DNA of 64,000 nucleotides, from positions 1 through 64,000 of the forward strand of contig JAFDVL010000057.1 in the NCBI GenBank assembly GCA_018268995.1, given 5' to 3'. The notes below the pieces were generated by a model. The model worked only from the letters and a program-made list of their open reading frames with translations, made no database searches and was not told where the DNA came from. The position numbers were made by a program, and so were the translations under genes. This stretch comes from Acidobacteriota bacterium. Lineage in GTDB: Bacteria; Acidobacteriota; Blastocatellia; RBC074. Positions 1 to 8,175 of the stretch are shown piece after piece; the first letter of the stretch is position 1; each line of letters begins with the position of its first letter.

Positions 1-347
1 TGATTATCTTCATGGTCATCAGCCCGCAAAAACCACATAAATTTGAAGCAAAGGTCCCGGAAAAACCACCGGAAAATCAAACCCCACCTCCACCTGATCC
101 GTTAACATTGGTGGTTTCAATCCCCAAAAGCGGTGGGTTTAAGCTGAATCAGACAGATGCTTCTAGTCTAGGTGATTTAAGTAAACTGCTGCACTCTGCG
201 CTGGATGGTCGTCCGCCGGATCGTAAAGCGGTCTTTGTCAAAGCTCCCAATGCGACCCGTTATGGGCAAGTCGTTGATGTGATTGACATCATCAAGGAAG
301 CAGGCGGTTCGCCGATTGGCTTGCAATTGGAAGGACTGGACGAGTAG
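1..347 (+). CDS. exbD: ExbD/TolR-family biopolymer transporter, 5'-truncated
   Basis: C-terminal part of an ExbD/TolR proton-channel subunit, which with ExbB and a TonB-like protein passes proton-motive force to outer-membrane transporters. The reading frame is open to the left edge, and the first visible residues (IIFMVISP) are the end of the single N-terminal membrane helix typical of ExbD. The periplasmic domain follows: a proline-rich linker, then a segment with VFVKAPNATRYGQVVDVID and a closing GGSPIGLQLE, which matches the family's K-A-P/D-x-x-x-x-Y pattern. The internal ATG at position 12 is therefore not the real start. A TonB-dependent-receptor-like gene lies further along the window. 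Family assignment is firm; whether it serves TonB or Tol cannot be decided without the upstream genes. Confidence 0.85.
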   Translation, partial: IIFMVISPQKPHKFEAKVPEKPPENQTPPPPDPLTLVVSIPKSGGFKLNQTDASSLGDLSKLLHSALDGRPPDRKAVFVKAPNATRYGQVVDVIDIIKEAGGSPIGLQLEGLDE

Positions 348-399
348 TTCTAAGTCCTGAAATTTTCTACAATTCTTTAGTTAGGGAGATTTTCCCATC

Positions 400-1260
400 A
401 TGAAACTTTCACGTTTTCTTGCCATAAGTTTTAGTTTGACGTTGCTGGTTGGCGTGGTTCTTTCTTCATCAAGTTGTGGGTATGTTTACCAGATTGTGGG
501 GAAGGATAAACTGAATCAGGGCATCTTAAAGTATAACCAGGGAAAAACTGACGAAGCGATGACTTTTTTTGAGAGTGCTTCAAAGTTCATTCCTGAAAAG
601 CCAGACGTTTGGCTATGTTTAGGCGCGGTTTGGTACAAACGATCAAAATCTGGCGATGCTTCAGACACAGATCGTAAGCAGTTTTCTCAAAATGCTTTGG
701 ACGCCTATACCAAAGCGCTTGAGATGGCGGGCAGTAATTGCAAAATTCGGGATAATTCAATTGGATACATTGCTACCATTCACGATGAATTGGGGCATAC
801 TGATGAAAACCGGAATTGGCTGCTCAAACGGGCTGAAGGCGAATGTGCCACCAACGATATCAAAGCTGGTACTTACTATGCGATTGGTGTCAAATACTGG
901 AACTGTGCTTATGATCAATCTACCCGATACGCAGATAAGCAGAAGGTCAATAGCGAACCGTTCCACGTCCGCAATTTCTACCATCCGCCGGATAAGGCGA
1001 TCTTCGATGATTGCCTCGCTAAAGCCTTTGAGTATATTGAAAAGGCTTTGTCGGTAAATCCTGAGTATGCAGAAGCGCATTCTTACAAGAGCCTCTTGTA
1101 TCGTGAGAAGCAAAAATCCACGAGCGCCGAAGCAGATCGGAAGAAATTCAATGACGAGGCTGAAAAAGAGGCCAAGATTGCCATTGATTTAACTGCGAAA
1201 GCAAAGGCCAAAGCCGAAGCTGAGGCCGCCGCAAAGGCCGCCGCTGCTGAGAAAAAATAA
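400..1260 (+). CDS. TPR-containing putative lipoprotein
   Basis: Secreted or membrane-anchored tetratricopeptide-repeat protein of 286 residues. It has an N-terminal hydrophobic signal segment (residues 5-21) ending at Cys26 in SSSC, a weak lipobox, so lipidation is plausible but not certain. TPR-like helices follow: LNQGILKYNQGKTDEAMTFF near 38-57, then a second pair containing DVWLCLGAVWYK, and a later one with ALSVNPEYAEAHSYKS. The last about 25 residues are an Ala/Lys/Glu run. An AGGGAG Shine-Dalgarno lies 11 bases before the ATG. It starts 52 bases after the exbD stop, so it may share that transcript, and a hairpin follows its stop. TPR proteins of this kind usually scaffold envelope complexes; the partner is unknown. 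Confidence 0.75.
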   Translation: MKLSRFLAISFSLTLLVGVVLSSSSCGYVYQIVGKDKLNQGILKYNQGKTDEAMTFFESASKFIPEKPDVWLCLGAVWYKRSKSGDASDTDRKQFSQNALDAYTKALEMAGSNCKIRDNSIGYIATIHDELGHTDENRNWLLKRAEGECATNDIKAGTYYAIGVKYWNCAYDQSTRYADKQKVNSEPFHVRNFYHPPDKAIFDDCLAKAFEYIEKALSVNPEYAEAHSYKSLLYREKQKSTSAEADRKKFNDEAEKEAKIAIDLTAKAKAKAEAEAAAKAAAAEKK

Positions 1261-1283
1261 GCTTTCTTTTAGGAAGTCCATGC

Positions 1284-1320
1284 AACAGCCAGTATCAGGC
1301 TTTTTCTGGTACTGGCTGTT
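1284..1320 (+). terminator. Hairpin terminator after the TPR lipoprotein gene
   Basis: Arms 1284-1298 and 1306-1320 pair over 15 positions with one G-U, around a 7-base loop. The following bases are T-rich but interrupted (TCTGTCTTC), so termination may be partial. Confidence 0.65.
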
Positions 1321-1355
1321 TCTGTCTTCGGTGATTCAACTTTAACTGATCTTGC

Positions 1356-1361
1356 TATAAT
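1356..1361 (+). promoter_or_regulatory. -10 box TATAAT placed for a leaderless rel transcript
   Basis: A perfect TATAAT ends 8 bases before the ATG at 1370. The expected transcription start (about 1368) falls almost on the start codon, and no Shine-Dalgarno is present. There is no convincing -35 at 17 bases upstream (GATTCA). This suggests a leaderless mRNA. Confidence 0.5.
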
Positions 1362-1369
1362 GTGGTGTG

Positions 1370-3568
1370 ATGATTCGATTTGAGGATGTCTATCGAACTG
1401 TAGGGCGTTATTACCCAGATGCCGATCTGGATATGCTGCGGCGTGCTTATATCTATTCGGCGCGTGAGCATAAAGATCAGGTTCGGCAATCAGGGGAGCC
1501 TTATCTGATTCATCCTCTTTCTGTGGCAGGCATCCTGGCCGAAATGAAGATGGATGTCGCGACCGTGAGTACAGGGTTCTTGCATGATGTGGTCGAAGAC
1601 ACGCTGACAACGATTGATAACATCAAAACTTACTTTGGTGAGGAAATCGCCCACCTGGTAGATGGCGTCACCAAGATTAGTAATCTTGGCAAGGTTTCCA
1701 AGGAACAGCAGCAAGCCGAAAGCCTGCGTAAGATGGTTTTGGCAATGGTGAAGGACTTGCGGGTAGTCATTGTGAAGCTGGCTGATCGCTTGCATAACAT
1801 GCGGACGTTGGATCATTTGCCTGCCGAAAAGCGCAGGCGAATAGCCCAGGAAACTCTGGATGTTTATTCTCCAATTGCCCATCGCCTTGGAATGGGGAAA
1901 ATTCGTGCGGAACTCGAAGACCTTTCCTTCAAATACCTGGAACCCGACGCTTACAAAAAATTACAGGACGTAATTGAACGTCGCCGCTCTGCCTCCGATT
2001 CCTTTCTGGAAGAAGTGAAGACACGGATATCTCAGTATATGGACGATGCAGGGGTCGAGTTGGTGCGTGTTGAGGGACGGATAAAACGTCTGTACAGCAT
2101 CTATTTAAAGATGAAGCGGCAAAAAATCACGCTGGATCAGGTTTATGATCTGATGGCGATGCGGTTGATCACGAAAGATGTGCGTGATTGTTATGCTGCG
2201 CTCGGTGTTATTCACCAGCATTGGCATCCGGTGCCAGGCCGCATTAAAGATTTTATCGCTACGCCACGTGAAAACCTCTATCAATCATTACATACGTCTG
2301 TCGTTGGAGATGAAGGACAACCGTTTGAGGTCCAAATTCGCACGGAAGAAATGCACCGCATTGCCGAAGAGGGAATTGCTGCGCATTGGAAGTACAAAGA
2401 AGGAAAACTGAACGATCACAGCGAAGATGATACGTTCAAATGGTTGCGTCATTTGGTTGAATGGCAGCAGGAAGTCCCGGATTCACGCGAATTCATGGCT
2501 GGGTTGAAGCTAGACCTGTATCCGAAAGAAGTCTATGCCTTCACGCCCAAAGGAAAAGTAATTCAGTTGCCACGCGGTGCCACGCCCGTAGATTTTGCTT
2601 TTGCCATTCACACCGAAGTTGGAAATCAATGCACTGGTGCAAAGGTCAATGGCCGCATCGTGCCGTTAAAGTATGAACTGCACAATGGCGAAGTCGTTGA
2701 GATTATGACGACGCCCGGTCATCATCCCAGCCGTGACTGGTTGAATTTTGTCGTTACCTCAAGAGCGCGCAATAAAATTCGGCATTGGCTGACCGAACAA
2801 CAACGGGCTAAGTCTGTAGATTTGGGGCGCAAATTGTTTGAGAAAGAGGCTTCGAGATTACAACTCAAAGCCAAAAAAGTTCTTGAGGACGAACAATTGG
2901 CGCGCGTTTTGAGCGACAACGGGTTCCATAAGATTGAGGATATGTTTGCTGCGATTGGATACGGCAAATTAGGCCCGCGTTCCATCTTGGTTCGATTCAT
3001 TCCGCCGGAAAAATTGAAGGAGCTGGAACAGAGTAAGCCTTCTCGCCTGCAACAGGTTAGCGCCGTCGTTAGGCGCGCTTTGCGTCTGGGCGAAGATCGC
3101 ATTTCCGTTAAGGGCATAGACGAGGTCATGGTCTACCGTGCGCGCTGCTGTAATCCAATTCGGGGTGAGGCGGTGATTGGGTACATTACCCAGGGCAAAG
3201 GCGTTGCTGTGCATGCCCGTCGCTGCAAAAATGCTGCCAACCTGATGATCAACCCTGAGCGGATTGTGGATGTGGATTGGGTTGGCTCTGAAAGCACGGC
3301 GAATTCCAGCTATGCAGTGAAGCTTGTGGTCACAACCGAAGATCGTCAGGGGATGCTGGCAGACTTGACGCTGGCAATTGCCAACATCAAAACCAATATT
3401 CGAGATGTTCATACGGATATTTTTAATAACGGAAGCGCCCGCATTGATGTGACTGTCGAAATTTCGGATGTGAAGCATTTGGACCGCGTGATTGGCGCGA
3501 TCAAAGGCGTAAGCGGTGTTATAGATGTCGAACGCACCGGAACTCAGACGCAGAATGGTAGTGGATGA
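1370..3568 (+). CDS. rel: Bifunctional (p)ppGpp synthetase/hydrolase, RelA/SpoT family
   Basis: Makes and degrades the stringent-response alarmone (p)ppGpp in the cytoplasm. About 730 residues, normal for the long Rel/SpoT class. Domains in order: an N-terminal HD hydrolase domain (YLIHPLSVAGIL, then FLHDVVEDT, so the HD pair is intact); the synthetase domain (RIKRLYSIYLKMKRQ, later ENLYQSLHTSV); a TGS domain (VYAFTPKGKVIQLPRGATP); a zinc-finger-like helical part (YRARCCNPIRGE); and a C-terminal ACT domain beginning at VTTEDRQGMLADLT. Intact HD and synthetase motifs argue for a bifunctional enzyme. GTG at 1367 directly precedes ATG 1370. I prefer the ATG, which lies just after a TATAAT box with no ribosome site. 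Preceded by a terminator, so it is probably transcribed alone. Confidence 0.95.
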   Translation: MIRFEDVYRTVGRYYPDADLDMLRRAYIYSAREHKDQVRQSGEPYLIHPLSVAGILAEMKMDVATVSTGFLHDVVEDTLTTIDNIKTYFGEEIAHLVDGVTKISNLGKVSKEQQQAESLRKMVLAMVKDLRVVIVKLADRLHNMRTLDHLPAEKRRRIAQETLDVYSPIAHRLGMGKIRAELEDLSFKYLEPDAYKKLQDVIERRRSASDSFLEEVKTRISQYMDDAGVELVRVEGRIKRLYSIYLKMKRQKITLDQVYDLMAMRLITKDVRDCYAALGVIHQHWHPVPGRIKDFIATPRENLYQSLHTSVVGDEGQPFEVQIRTEEMHRIAEEGIAAHWKYKEGKLNDHSEDDTFKWLRHLVEWQQEVPDSREFMAGLKLDLYPKEVYAFTPKGKVIQLPRGATPVDFAFAIHTEVGNQCTGAKVNGRIVPLKYELHNGEVVEIMTTPGHHPSRDWLNFVVTSRARNKIRHWLTEQQRAKSVDLGRKLFEKEASRLQLKAKKVLEDEQLARVLSDNGFHKIEDMFAAIGYGKLGPRSILVRFIPPEKLKELEQSKPSRLQQVSAVVRRALRLGEDRISVKGIDEVMVYRARCCNPIRGEAVIGYITQGKGVAVHARRCKNAANLMINPERIVDVDWVGSESTANSSYAVKLVVTTEDRQGMLADLTLAIANIKTNIRDVHTDIFNNGSARIDVTVEISDVKHLDRVIGAIKGVSGVIDVERTGTQTQNGSG

Positions 3569-3578
3569 AGCGAGTCAG

Positions 3579-3672
3579 AGAAGACGGAGGGAAAGCCGGG
3601 AAGAGCGACAACGCAACAGGGTAATGTGCCGTCTTTTTCTCCGATCCATTTGTGCTCCCACGCTCTTTCCCG
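3579..3672. repeat. Polypurine block followed by polypyrimidine block (intergenic)
   Basis: Just after the rel stop a purine-rich stretch (AGAGAAGACGGAGGG and onward) is followed by a pyrimidine-rich stretch. CGGGAAGAGCG at 3597-3607 is the inverse of CGCTCTTTCCCG at 3661-3672 apart from one base. Similar blocks occur at 34450-34625 and 56598-56682. No coding pattern is seen. Confidence 0.45.
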
Positions 3673-3784
3673 ATTTTGCTCAAATAAACTTTCTCAACGA
3701 TTCTTCGCCTTCTGCCTTACCTGAAATCACCTTTTGCAGTAGAATCCCCGTTTGCTTTTAACCAAAATTTTGTTCAAGACAAAC

Positions 3785-4159
3785 ATGGAAGCTATACAGA
3801 CAGATCAGGCACCACTCGCAATTGGCCCTTACTCCCAGGCGATCAAGACAAATGGGCTGGTTTTTCTTTCTGGTCAAATTCCCCTCGTGCCGGAAACCAT
3901 GCAGATTATCGAAGGCGATGTCCAGGCACAGACAGCGCGTGTGTTTGAAAACATTCGTGCCGTGTTGGAGGCCGCTGGCTCCGCACTGGATAAAGTCGTG
4001 AAAACAACAGTTTTTCTGGCGGATATGAATGATTTCACCGCCATGAATGAAGTTTATGCACGTTATTTTGGCGATCATCGCCCTGCGCGCTCAACAGTCC
4101 AGGCGGCGCGGTTGCCACGTGACGTGCGCGTCGAAATTGAGGTGATTGCGTTGGCTTAA
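3785..4159 (+). CDS. ridA: RidA family reactive enamine/imine deaminase
   Basis: Small cytoplasmic trimeric protein of the YjgF/YER057c/UK114 family. It hydrolyses reactive 2-aminoacrylate and related enamines formed by PLP enzymes, protecting them from damage. 124 residues, the usual size. Recognisable motifs: QAPLAIGPYSQAIKTNGLVFLSGQ near the start, the central KTTVFLADMNDF, and the signature ARSTVQAARLPRDVRVEIEVIA, which carries the conserved Arg that binds the substrate carboxylate. I start at the ATG before EAIQTDQAP. An in-frame TTG further upstream would add an unconserved 11-residue tail. No strong ribosome site is visible. It stands between rel and a chaperone gene with a palindromic element after it. 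Confidence 0.93.
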   Translation: MEAIQTDQAPLAIGPYSQAIKTNGLVFLSGQIPLVPETMQIIEGDVQAQTARVFENIRAVLEAAGSALDKVVKTTVFLADMNDFTAMNEVYARYFGDHRPARSTVQAARLPRDVRVEIEVIALA

Positions 4160-4221
4160 GGTGTTCATTAGGCGATTTGCCTGTGCGTGCCGAATTGCCC
4201 GTAATCCTTTTCCCTGTAAAC

Positions 4222-4240
4222 GACAGGCTGGCAGCCTGTC
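4222..4240. repeat. Perfect 9-bp inverted repeat with one-base centre (REP-like)
   Basis: GACAGGCTG-G-CAGCCTGTC, followed by CTACC. It is not followed by a T-run, so it is a poor terminator. It resembles short palindromes I associate with dispersed elements in acidobacterial and planctomycete genomes; that link is from memory and unverified. Confidence 0.55.
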
Positions 4241-4267
4241 CTACCTTTTCTAAGGAGCAAAAGTACA

Positions 4268-5461
4268 GTGTCAAAATTCAAGACCCCGGTATTCGTTCTC
4301 TCTCTTTTCATGTTCGTATTGCCTTTCGTTTCTTGCGGTCAGTCCGGCGCGGGTTCGTCGTCTTCTGCCAGCAAAGGGGAAGCAGCTGCCGTCGTGAATG
4401 GCACCAAAATTACCCTTGCGGAAGTGGATCGTGTTACTGCCGAACAAGCACAAGGCCAGCAAAATCAGCTTTCGCCGTTGGAATTGGCGGCGGCTCGCTT
4501 ACGCGTGCTGGAAGGTTTGATTACGAATGAGATCCTGTATCAAAAAGCCAAAAAGGATAATCTGTTGCCTGACGAACAAGCCGTCACGACCTTCATTCAG
4601 CAAAGCAAAGCCGATAGCGGAATGACGGAAGAAGCATTCCTAAAACGGCTCAAAGAAACGAATCAGTCCGAGGCCGAATTCCGCGAAGATATTCGCAAGC
4701 AAATGGCAATCAAAAAACTGGATGACAACATTGCCAACCAGATCAAAGTTTCTGATCCTGAAGTCGAACAGGCATTCAAGGCCGCGCCGCCTGTTGCTCC
4801 TGCCGGGATTGCTCTTTCAGATATCGTGGTTGACCCACAGCAGAACTTTCAAGGGAGTGATCCCAACGATGCCAAAGGCGATGTCGAAGCCAAGAACAAA
4901 ATTGATGCAATCTATGCTCAGTTAAAGAGTGGTTCTGACTTTGCCACTATCGCGCGCATTCGCTCAGAAGATGCCAGTGCGAATCGTGCGGGCGATTTGG
5001 GCTTTATCCCGATGGAGCAAATTCAGCAATCTTTCGGCCCGTTTGCCGCCAAGATTTTGTCCTTAAAAGAAGGCGGATACACGGAGCCGTTGAAAGAAAC
5101 GAATGGTCGCTGGCATATTTTCAAGATGACGGGCAAGCGGACTGAAACGCGCCAGCTCTCCCTGGACGATCCCGAAGTCAGAAAGCAGATTGCGGATCAG
5201 ATTCGTAATCAACGCGCCAGCCTGCTGTCTTCCGCGATTTTGGCGCAAGCCCGAAACGAGGCGAAGATTGAAAATTATCTGATTGGCGATCTGATTAAGA
5301 ATCCAAATAGCTTGGGCGTGTTGCGTCCTGTCAATCCGCAAGCCTCTGCATCACCGGCAGCCTCCGGTTCGCCTGCTGCAAGTGCTGCGGCCTCTCCGGC
5401 AGCCTCAGCGAAAGCTTCACCAAGTGCTGCGGCCAGCGCTTCTGCCACACCGAAGAAATAA
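4268..5461 (+). CDS. SurA/PpiC-like peptidyl-prolyl isomerase lipoprotein
   Basis: Envelope chaperone/foldase of 397 residues. A signal peptide (about residues 5-21) ends in FVSC, giving a lipobox with Cys23. The SurA-type N-terminal helical domain follows (VVNGTKITLAEVDRV, then LITNEILYQKAKKDNLLPDE), then a parvulin/rotamase domain with FATIARIRSEDASANRAGDL, GDLGFI and KILSLKEGGYTEPLKE, in which FxxxAxxxSeDxxxxxGGDLG is the family pattern. The last about 55 residues are an Ala/Ser/Pro low-complexity tail. Start is GTG 4268 with AAGGAG 10 bases upstream. Its TAA directly abuts the ATG of the ABC-F gene, so the two are co-transcribed. Probably helps fold outer-membrane proteins. Confidence 0.88.
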   Translation: MSKFKTPVFVLSLFMFVLPFVSCGQSGAGSSSSASKGEAAAVVNGTKITLAEVDRVTAEQAQGQQNQLSPLELAAARLRVLEGLITNEILYQKAKKDNLLPDEQAVTTFIQQSKADSGMTEEAFLKRLKETNQSEAEFREDIRKQMAIKKLDDNIANQIKVSDPEVEQAFKAAPPVAPAGIALSDIVVDPQQNFQGSDPNDAKGDVEAKNKIDAIYAQLKSGSDFATIARIRSEDASANRAGDLGFIPMEQIQQSFGPFAAKILSLKEGGYTEPLKETNGRWHIFKMTGKRTETRQLSLDDPEVRKQIADQIRNQRASLLSSAILAQARNEAKIENYLIGDLIKNPNSLGVLRPVNPQASASPAASGSPAASAAASPAASAKASPSAAASASATPKK

Positions 5462-7366
5462 ATGCTTTTTCGATTAGCTGAAGTCTCGAAATCCTACGGA
5501 GCGCAAGAGGTCTTGCGCTCCATTAGTTTTCAGTTCAATCCCGGCGAACACGTCGGCTTGGTTGGTCGCAACGGCGCGGGCAAGACGACCTTGCTGCGAT
5601 TGATCTCCGGCACCGAATCGCCCGACAAGGGAACCATCGAACGGATGCGCGGGTTTCGCTATGGCATCCTTGCACAGCACGTCGAATTCAAAGATGCCAC
5701 AACCGTGATGGATGCGGCGCTTGACGTGTTCAGCGAATTGCAACAACTCGAAGCGAAAATGCGCGACCTCGAACACGCGATGACAGAAGTCACGGGCGAC
5801 GAATTGGATCGCGTGATGCACGATTACAGCGAAGCGCAACACGCCTACGAACACAACGGCGGCTTCACCTATCACGCTCGTGCCGAGTCTGTCTTGCAAG
5901 GCTTGGGATTCACCAAAGAGGCATTCAGCAAACCCGCATCTGCACTATCCGGCGGCGAAAAAAATCGGCTTGGTTTGGCGCGGATGTTGCTGCTTGAACC
6001 AGACATTTTGTTGCTTGATGAACCGACGAATCACCTGGACGTGCAGGCCGTCGAATGGCTCGAAGATTTCTTGAGCGAATACAAATCCGCCTACATCATC
6101 ATCTCGCACGACCGCTTCTTTCTGGATCACACCGTCAATCGCATCCTTGACCTCGAAAACAAACAAATCATCAGTTACCACGGCAACTACAGCAAATATC
6201 TGGAGCTACGCGAAGAACGCCGCGAGCAGCAACAAAAGGCGTATGAGCAGCAACGAGAGATGATTGAGCGCACCGAAGATTTCATTCGCCGCAATCTTGC
6301 CGGGCAGAAAACCAAGCAGGCGAAATCGCGCCGCAAGATGCTCGAAAAAGTCGAACGCATCGAAAGCGTGACGAATTTAGACACTGCGAAATTCAATCTA
6401 AAACCTGTTGCCCGAACCGGCGATCTGGTTTTGATTCTCGATAAAATCGCAGTGGGGTTTCCGACCAAGACGCTCGCCAAAGACATCTCGCTCACCCTTC
6501 GTCGCAGCGAACGCCTCGGCATCATCGGCGCGAACGGCACGGGCAAGACGACACTGCTCAGAACCATCCTGAACGAGATGCAACCGCTGGCAGGCGAATT
6601 TCGCTGGGGCACAGGCGTCAACGTTGGCTACTACGATCAACGCCTGTTGATGGTGGACGAACGAAACACCGTGCTGGACGAACTGCGCACAATCACTGCA
6701 TCCACCGTCACCGACGGCGAATTGCGCGGTTTTCTCGGTCGTTTTCTCTTCACTGGCGATGATGTCTTCAAGCCTGTATCTGTGCTCTCCGGCGGCGAAA
6801 AAGGTCGCCTTGCCTTAGCGAAATTGATCTACTCGCGCGTGAACGTCCTGGTGCTCGACGAACCGACGAACCACCTCGACATTGCCTCGTGCGAAGCGTT
6901 GGAAGACGCGCTGAACGACTACGACGGCACGATCATCACCGTCAGCCACGACCGTTATTTTCTGGATCGCATCGCCACGCAAATTCTGTTTTTCTCGCCC
7001 GACGGCGTAGAAGATTTTGACGGCGGCTACACTGAATTTTACGACGCCCATCACCGCGCCAAACAACAAGAAGCCGAAGCCCTCCGCGCCGCTGCCGAAG
7101 CCCAACGCAAAGCCGAAACCGCAGCTAAACAACCCACCAAACCTGCCAAGAAAAATAAATCCAGAGGCCCGACCGCCTTTGAGATCGAAGGCCAAATCCA
7201 CGCCACCGAAACGCAGATCGCTGAACTCTCTGCATTGCTTGCAACCGAAGATGTTGCACGCGACAAAGACCGTTTGTTTGCGCTCAGCGAGCAATACACG
7301 CAGTTGGAAGAGACGTTGCAGGAACTGTATCAGCAGTGGGAAGGGGCACTGAGTCAGGAAGCCTAA
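5462..7366 (+). CDS. ABC-F family ATPase (Uup/EttA-like ribosome factor)
   Basis: Soluble protein with two ABC ATPase cassettes and no membrane segment, the mark of ABC-F translation factors that act on the ribosome. Domain 1: Walker A GRNGAGKTTLL, signature LSGGEKNRLGLARMLL, Walker B LLLDEPTNHLD, and switch SHDRFF. An arginine/glutamine-rich linker helix pair (about residues 240-300) follows. Domain 2: GANGTGKTTLL, LSGGEKGRLALAKLI, LVLDEPTNHLD and SHDRYF. The C-terminal about 110 residues are a charged coiled coil, as in Uup. 634 residues is a normal length. It begins right at the stop codon of the preceding foldase gene. The last 173 bases occur again, diverged, 1.25 kb downstream. Subfamily (Uup, EttA or resistance type) is not settled. 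Confidence 0.92.
   Translation: MLFRLAEVSKSYGAQEVLRSISFQFNPGEHVGLVGRNGAGKTTLLRLISGTESPDKGTIERMRGFRYGILAQHVEFKDATTVMDAALDVFSELQQLEAKMRDLEHAMTEVTGDELDRVMHDYSEAQHAYEHNGGFTYHARAESVLQGLGFTKEAFSKPASALSGGEKNRLGLARMLLLEPDILLLDEPTNHLDVQAVEWLEDFLSEYKSAYIIISHDRFFLDHTVNRILDLENKQIISYHGNYSKYLELREERREQQQKAYEQQREMIERTEDFIRRNLAGQKTKQAKSRRKMLEKVERIESVTNLDTAKFNLKPVARTGDLVLILDKIAVGFPTKTLAKDISLTLRRSERLGIIGANGTGKTTLLRTILNEMQPLAGEFRWGTGVNVGYYDQRLLMVDERNTVLDELRTITASTVTDGELRGFLGRFLFTGDDVFKPVSVLSGGEKGRLALAKLIYSRVNVLVLDEPTNHLDIASCEALEDALNDYDGTIITVSHDRYFLDRIATQILFFSPDGVEDFDGGYTEFYDAHHRAKQQEAEALRAAAEAQRKAETAAKQPTKPAKKNKSRGPTAFEIEGQIHATETQIAELSALLATEDVARDKDRLFALSEQYTQLEETLQELYQQWEGALSQEA
7194..7366 (+). repeat. Direct repeat copy 1: 3' end of the ABC-F gene
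   Basis: This segment, encoding the last 57 residues of the ABC-F protein, is repeated at 8442-8611. The first roughly 120 bases differ at only about five positions; the rest is more diverged and differs by one codon. The intervening 1.1 kb carries the PIN pair and the kinase remnant. Confidence 0.9.
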
Positions 7367-7422
7367 ACGTTTGCACACGCCACAGAATGAGTTAGCATGC
7401 TGGCCGGAAACGGAGGAAGCGC

Positions 7423-7896
7423 ATGGAAAGAGTTTATCTGGAAACCAGCGTGGTCAGCTATCTGGTTGCACTTCGCAGCCGCGATCTCATCGTTGCTGGG
7501 CGTCAGCAGTTGACGATTGATTGGTGGGAAAAGGAACGCGAGAAGTACGAGCTTTATGTCTCAGAGCCGGTAATAGAGGAGGCCCAAGTGGGTGATCCTG
7601 CAGAAATTGCGAAGCGAACCGCAATCGTTGCTGGGGTGCCAATCTTGACCACCACGTTGGAAGCGGAGCAGTTAGCTCGCCTGTTGGTACAAACAGGTAC
7701 GTTACCACCAAAGGCTGCGGTGGATGCCTTGCACATCGCGCTGGCTACTGTTCATGAGATGGATTATTTGCTGACTTGGAATATGAAACACATCGCCAAC
7801 GCGCACGTGCGTAAAATGGTGGCGCGGATTTTTGCGGCGCAAGGCCACCAGCCACCAGTAATTTGTACGCCCGAAGAATTAGGAGAAATCGTATGA
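7423..7896 (+). CDS. PIN-domain protein, VapC-like toxin candidate
   Basis: 157-residue PIN-fold protein, a metal-dependent RNase family that includes VapC toxins. Acidic active-site candidates are visible in order: Glu7 in YLETSVVSYL (more often Asp here), Glu52/53 in SEPVIEEA, and Asp101 in AVDALHIALA, followed by the TWN motif (118-120). A GGAGG-like site (CGGAGGAAG) precedes the ATG. Its last four bases overlap the start of a 64-residue gene (ATGA), so the two form one operon. In most VapBC loci the antitoxin comes first; here the toxin candidate is first. It sits between the two copies of the ABC-F tail, which suggests arrival by recombination. Toxicity is inferred from the family only. 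Confidence 0.8.
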   Translation: MERVYLETSVVSYLVALRSRDLIVAGRQQLTIDWWEKEREKYELYVSEPVIEEAQVGDPAEIAKRTAIVAGVPILTTTLEAEQLARLLVQTGTLPPKAAVDALHIALATVHEMDYLLTWNMKHIANAHVRKMVARIFAAQGHQPPVICTPEELGEIV

Positions 7897-8087
7897 CTGA
7901 CGATCCGATTATTGAAGAACTGCATCGCATCCGAGAAGAAATCGCCGCGCGGCATAATTATGACATCAGCGCAATCTGCCAATATTTCCGCGCCAAAGAA
8001 GCCCAGGAAAGTGGCAAAGTGGTTTCCTTTGAGCGCCCCAAAACAGAAGCGAAAGTTGAAGAAGAAGCGCAGGACTTGGCGGCTTGA
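7893..8087 (+). CDS. Small partner of the PIN protein (antitoxin candidate)
   Basis: 64-residue acidic protein beginning MTDDPIIEELHRIREEIAAR and containing HNYDISAICQYFRAKE and then KVVSFERPK. It starts inside the stop codon of the PIN gene (ATGA overlap), with AGGAGA 6 bases upstream, so translational coupling is likely. From memory, similar short proteins follow PIN genes in cyanobacteria and other phyla and are usually annotated hypothetical. The position and size fit an antitoxin, but no DNA-binding fold such as AbrB or RHH is evident. The Lys/Val-Ser-Phe tail is conserved in my recollection of the group. Confidence 0.72.
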   Translation: MTDDPIIEELHRIREEIAARHNYDISAICQYFRAKEAQESGKVVSFERPKTEAKVEEEAQDLAA

Positions 8088-8175
8088 AGGCCAATCAAGT
8101 TTCCTTCTGTGGCTGTCCGTTAGATAATCTCGCCTTCCATTGACCACAGCTTCATCCAGTAGTTTTCGCACAAGT

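Noticed and set aside
656-1113. Open frames on both strands inside the TPR lipoprotein gene
   Set aside because: They overlap a gene with clear repeats and signal peptide, and their translations show no domain or codon-like pattern. The same holds for the many frames shadowing rel, the ABC-F gene, purH and glnN.
3525-3761. 78-residue frame overlapping the end of rel
   Set aside because: Runs through the purine/pyrimidine block, has no ribosome site and overlaps the conserved ACT domain end of rel.
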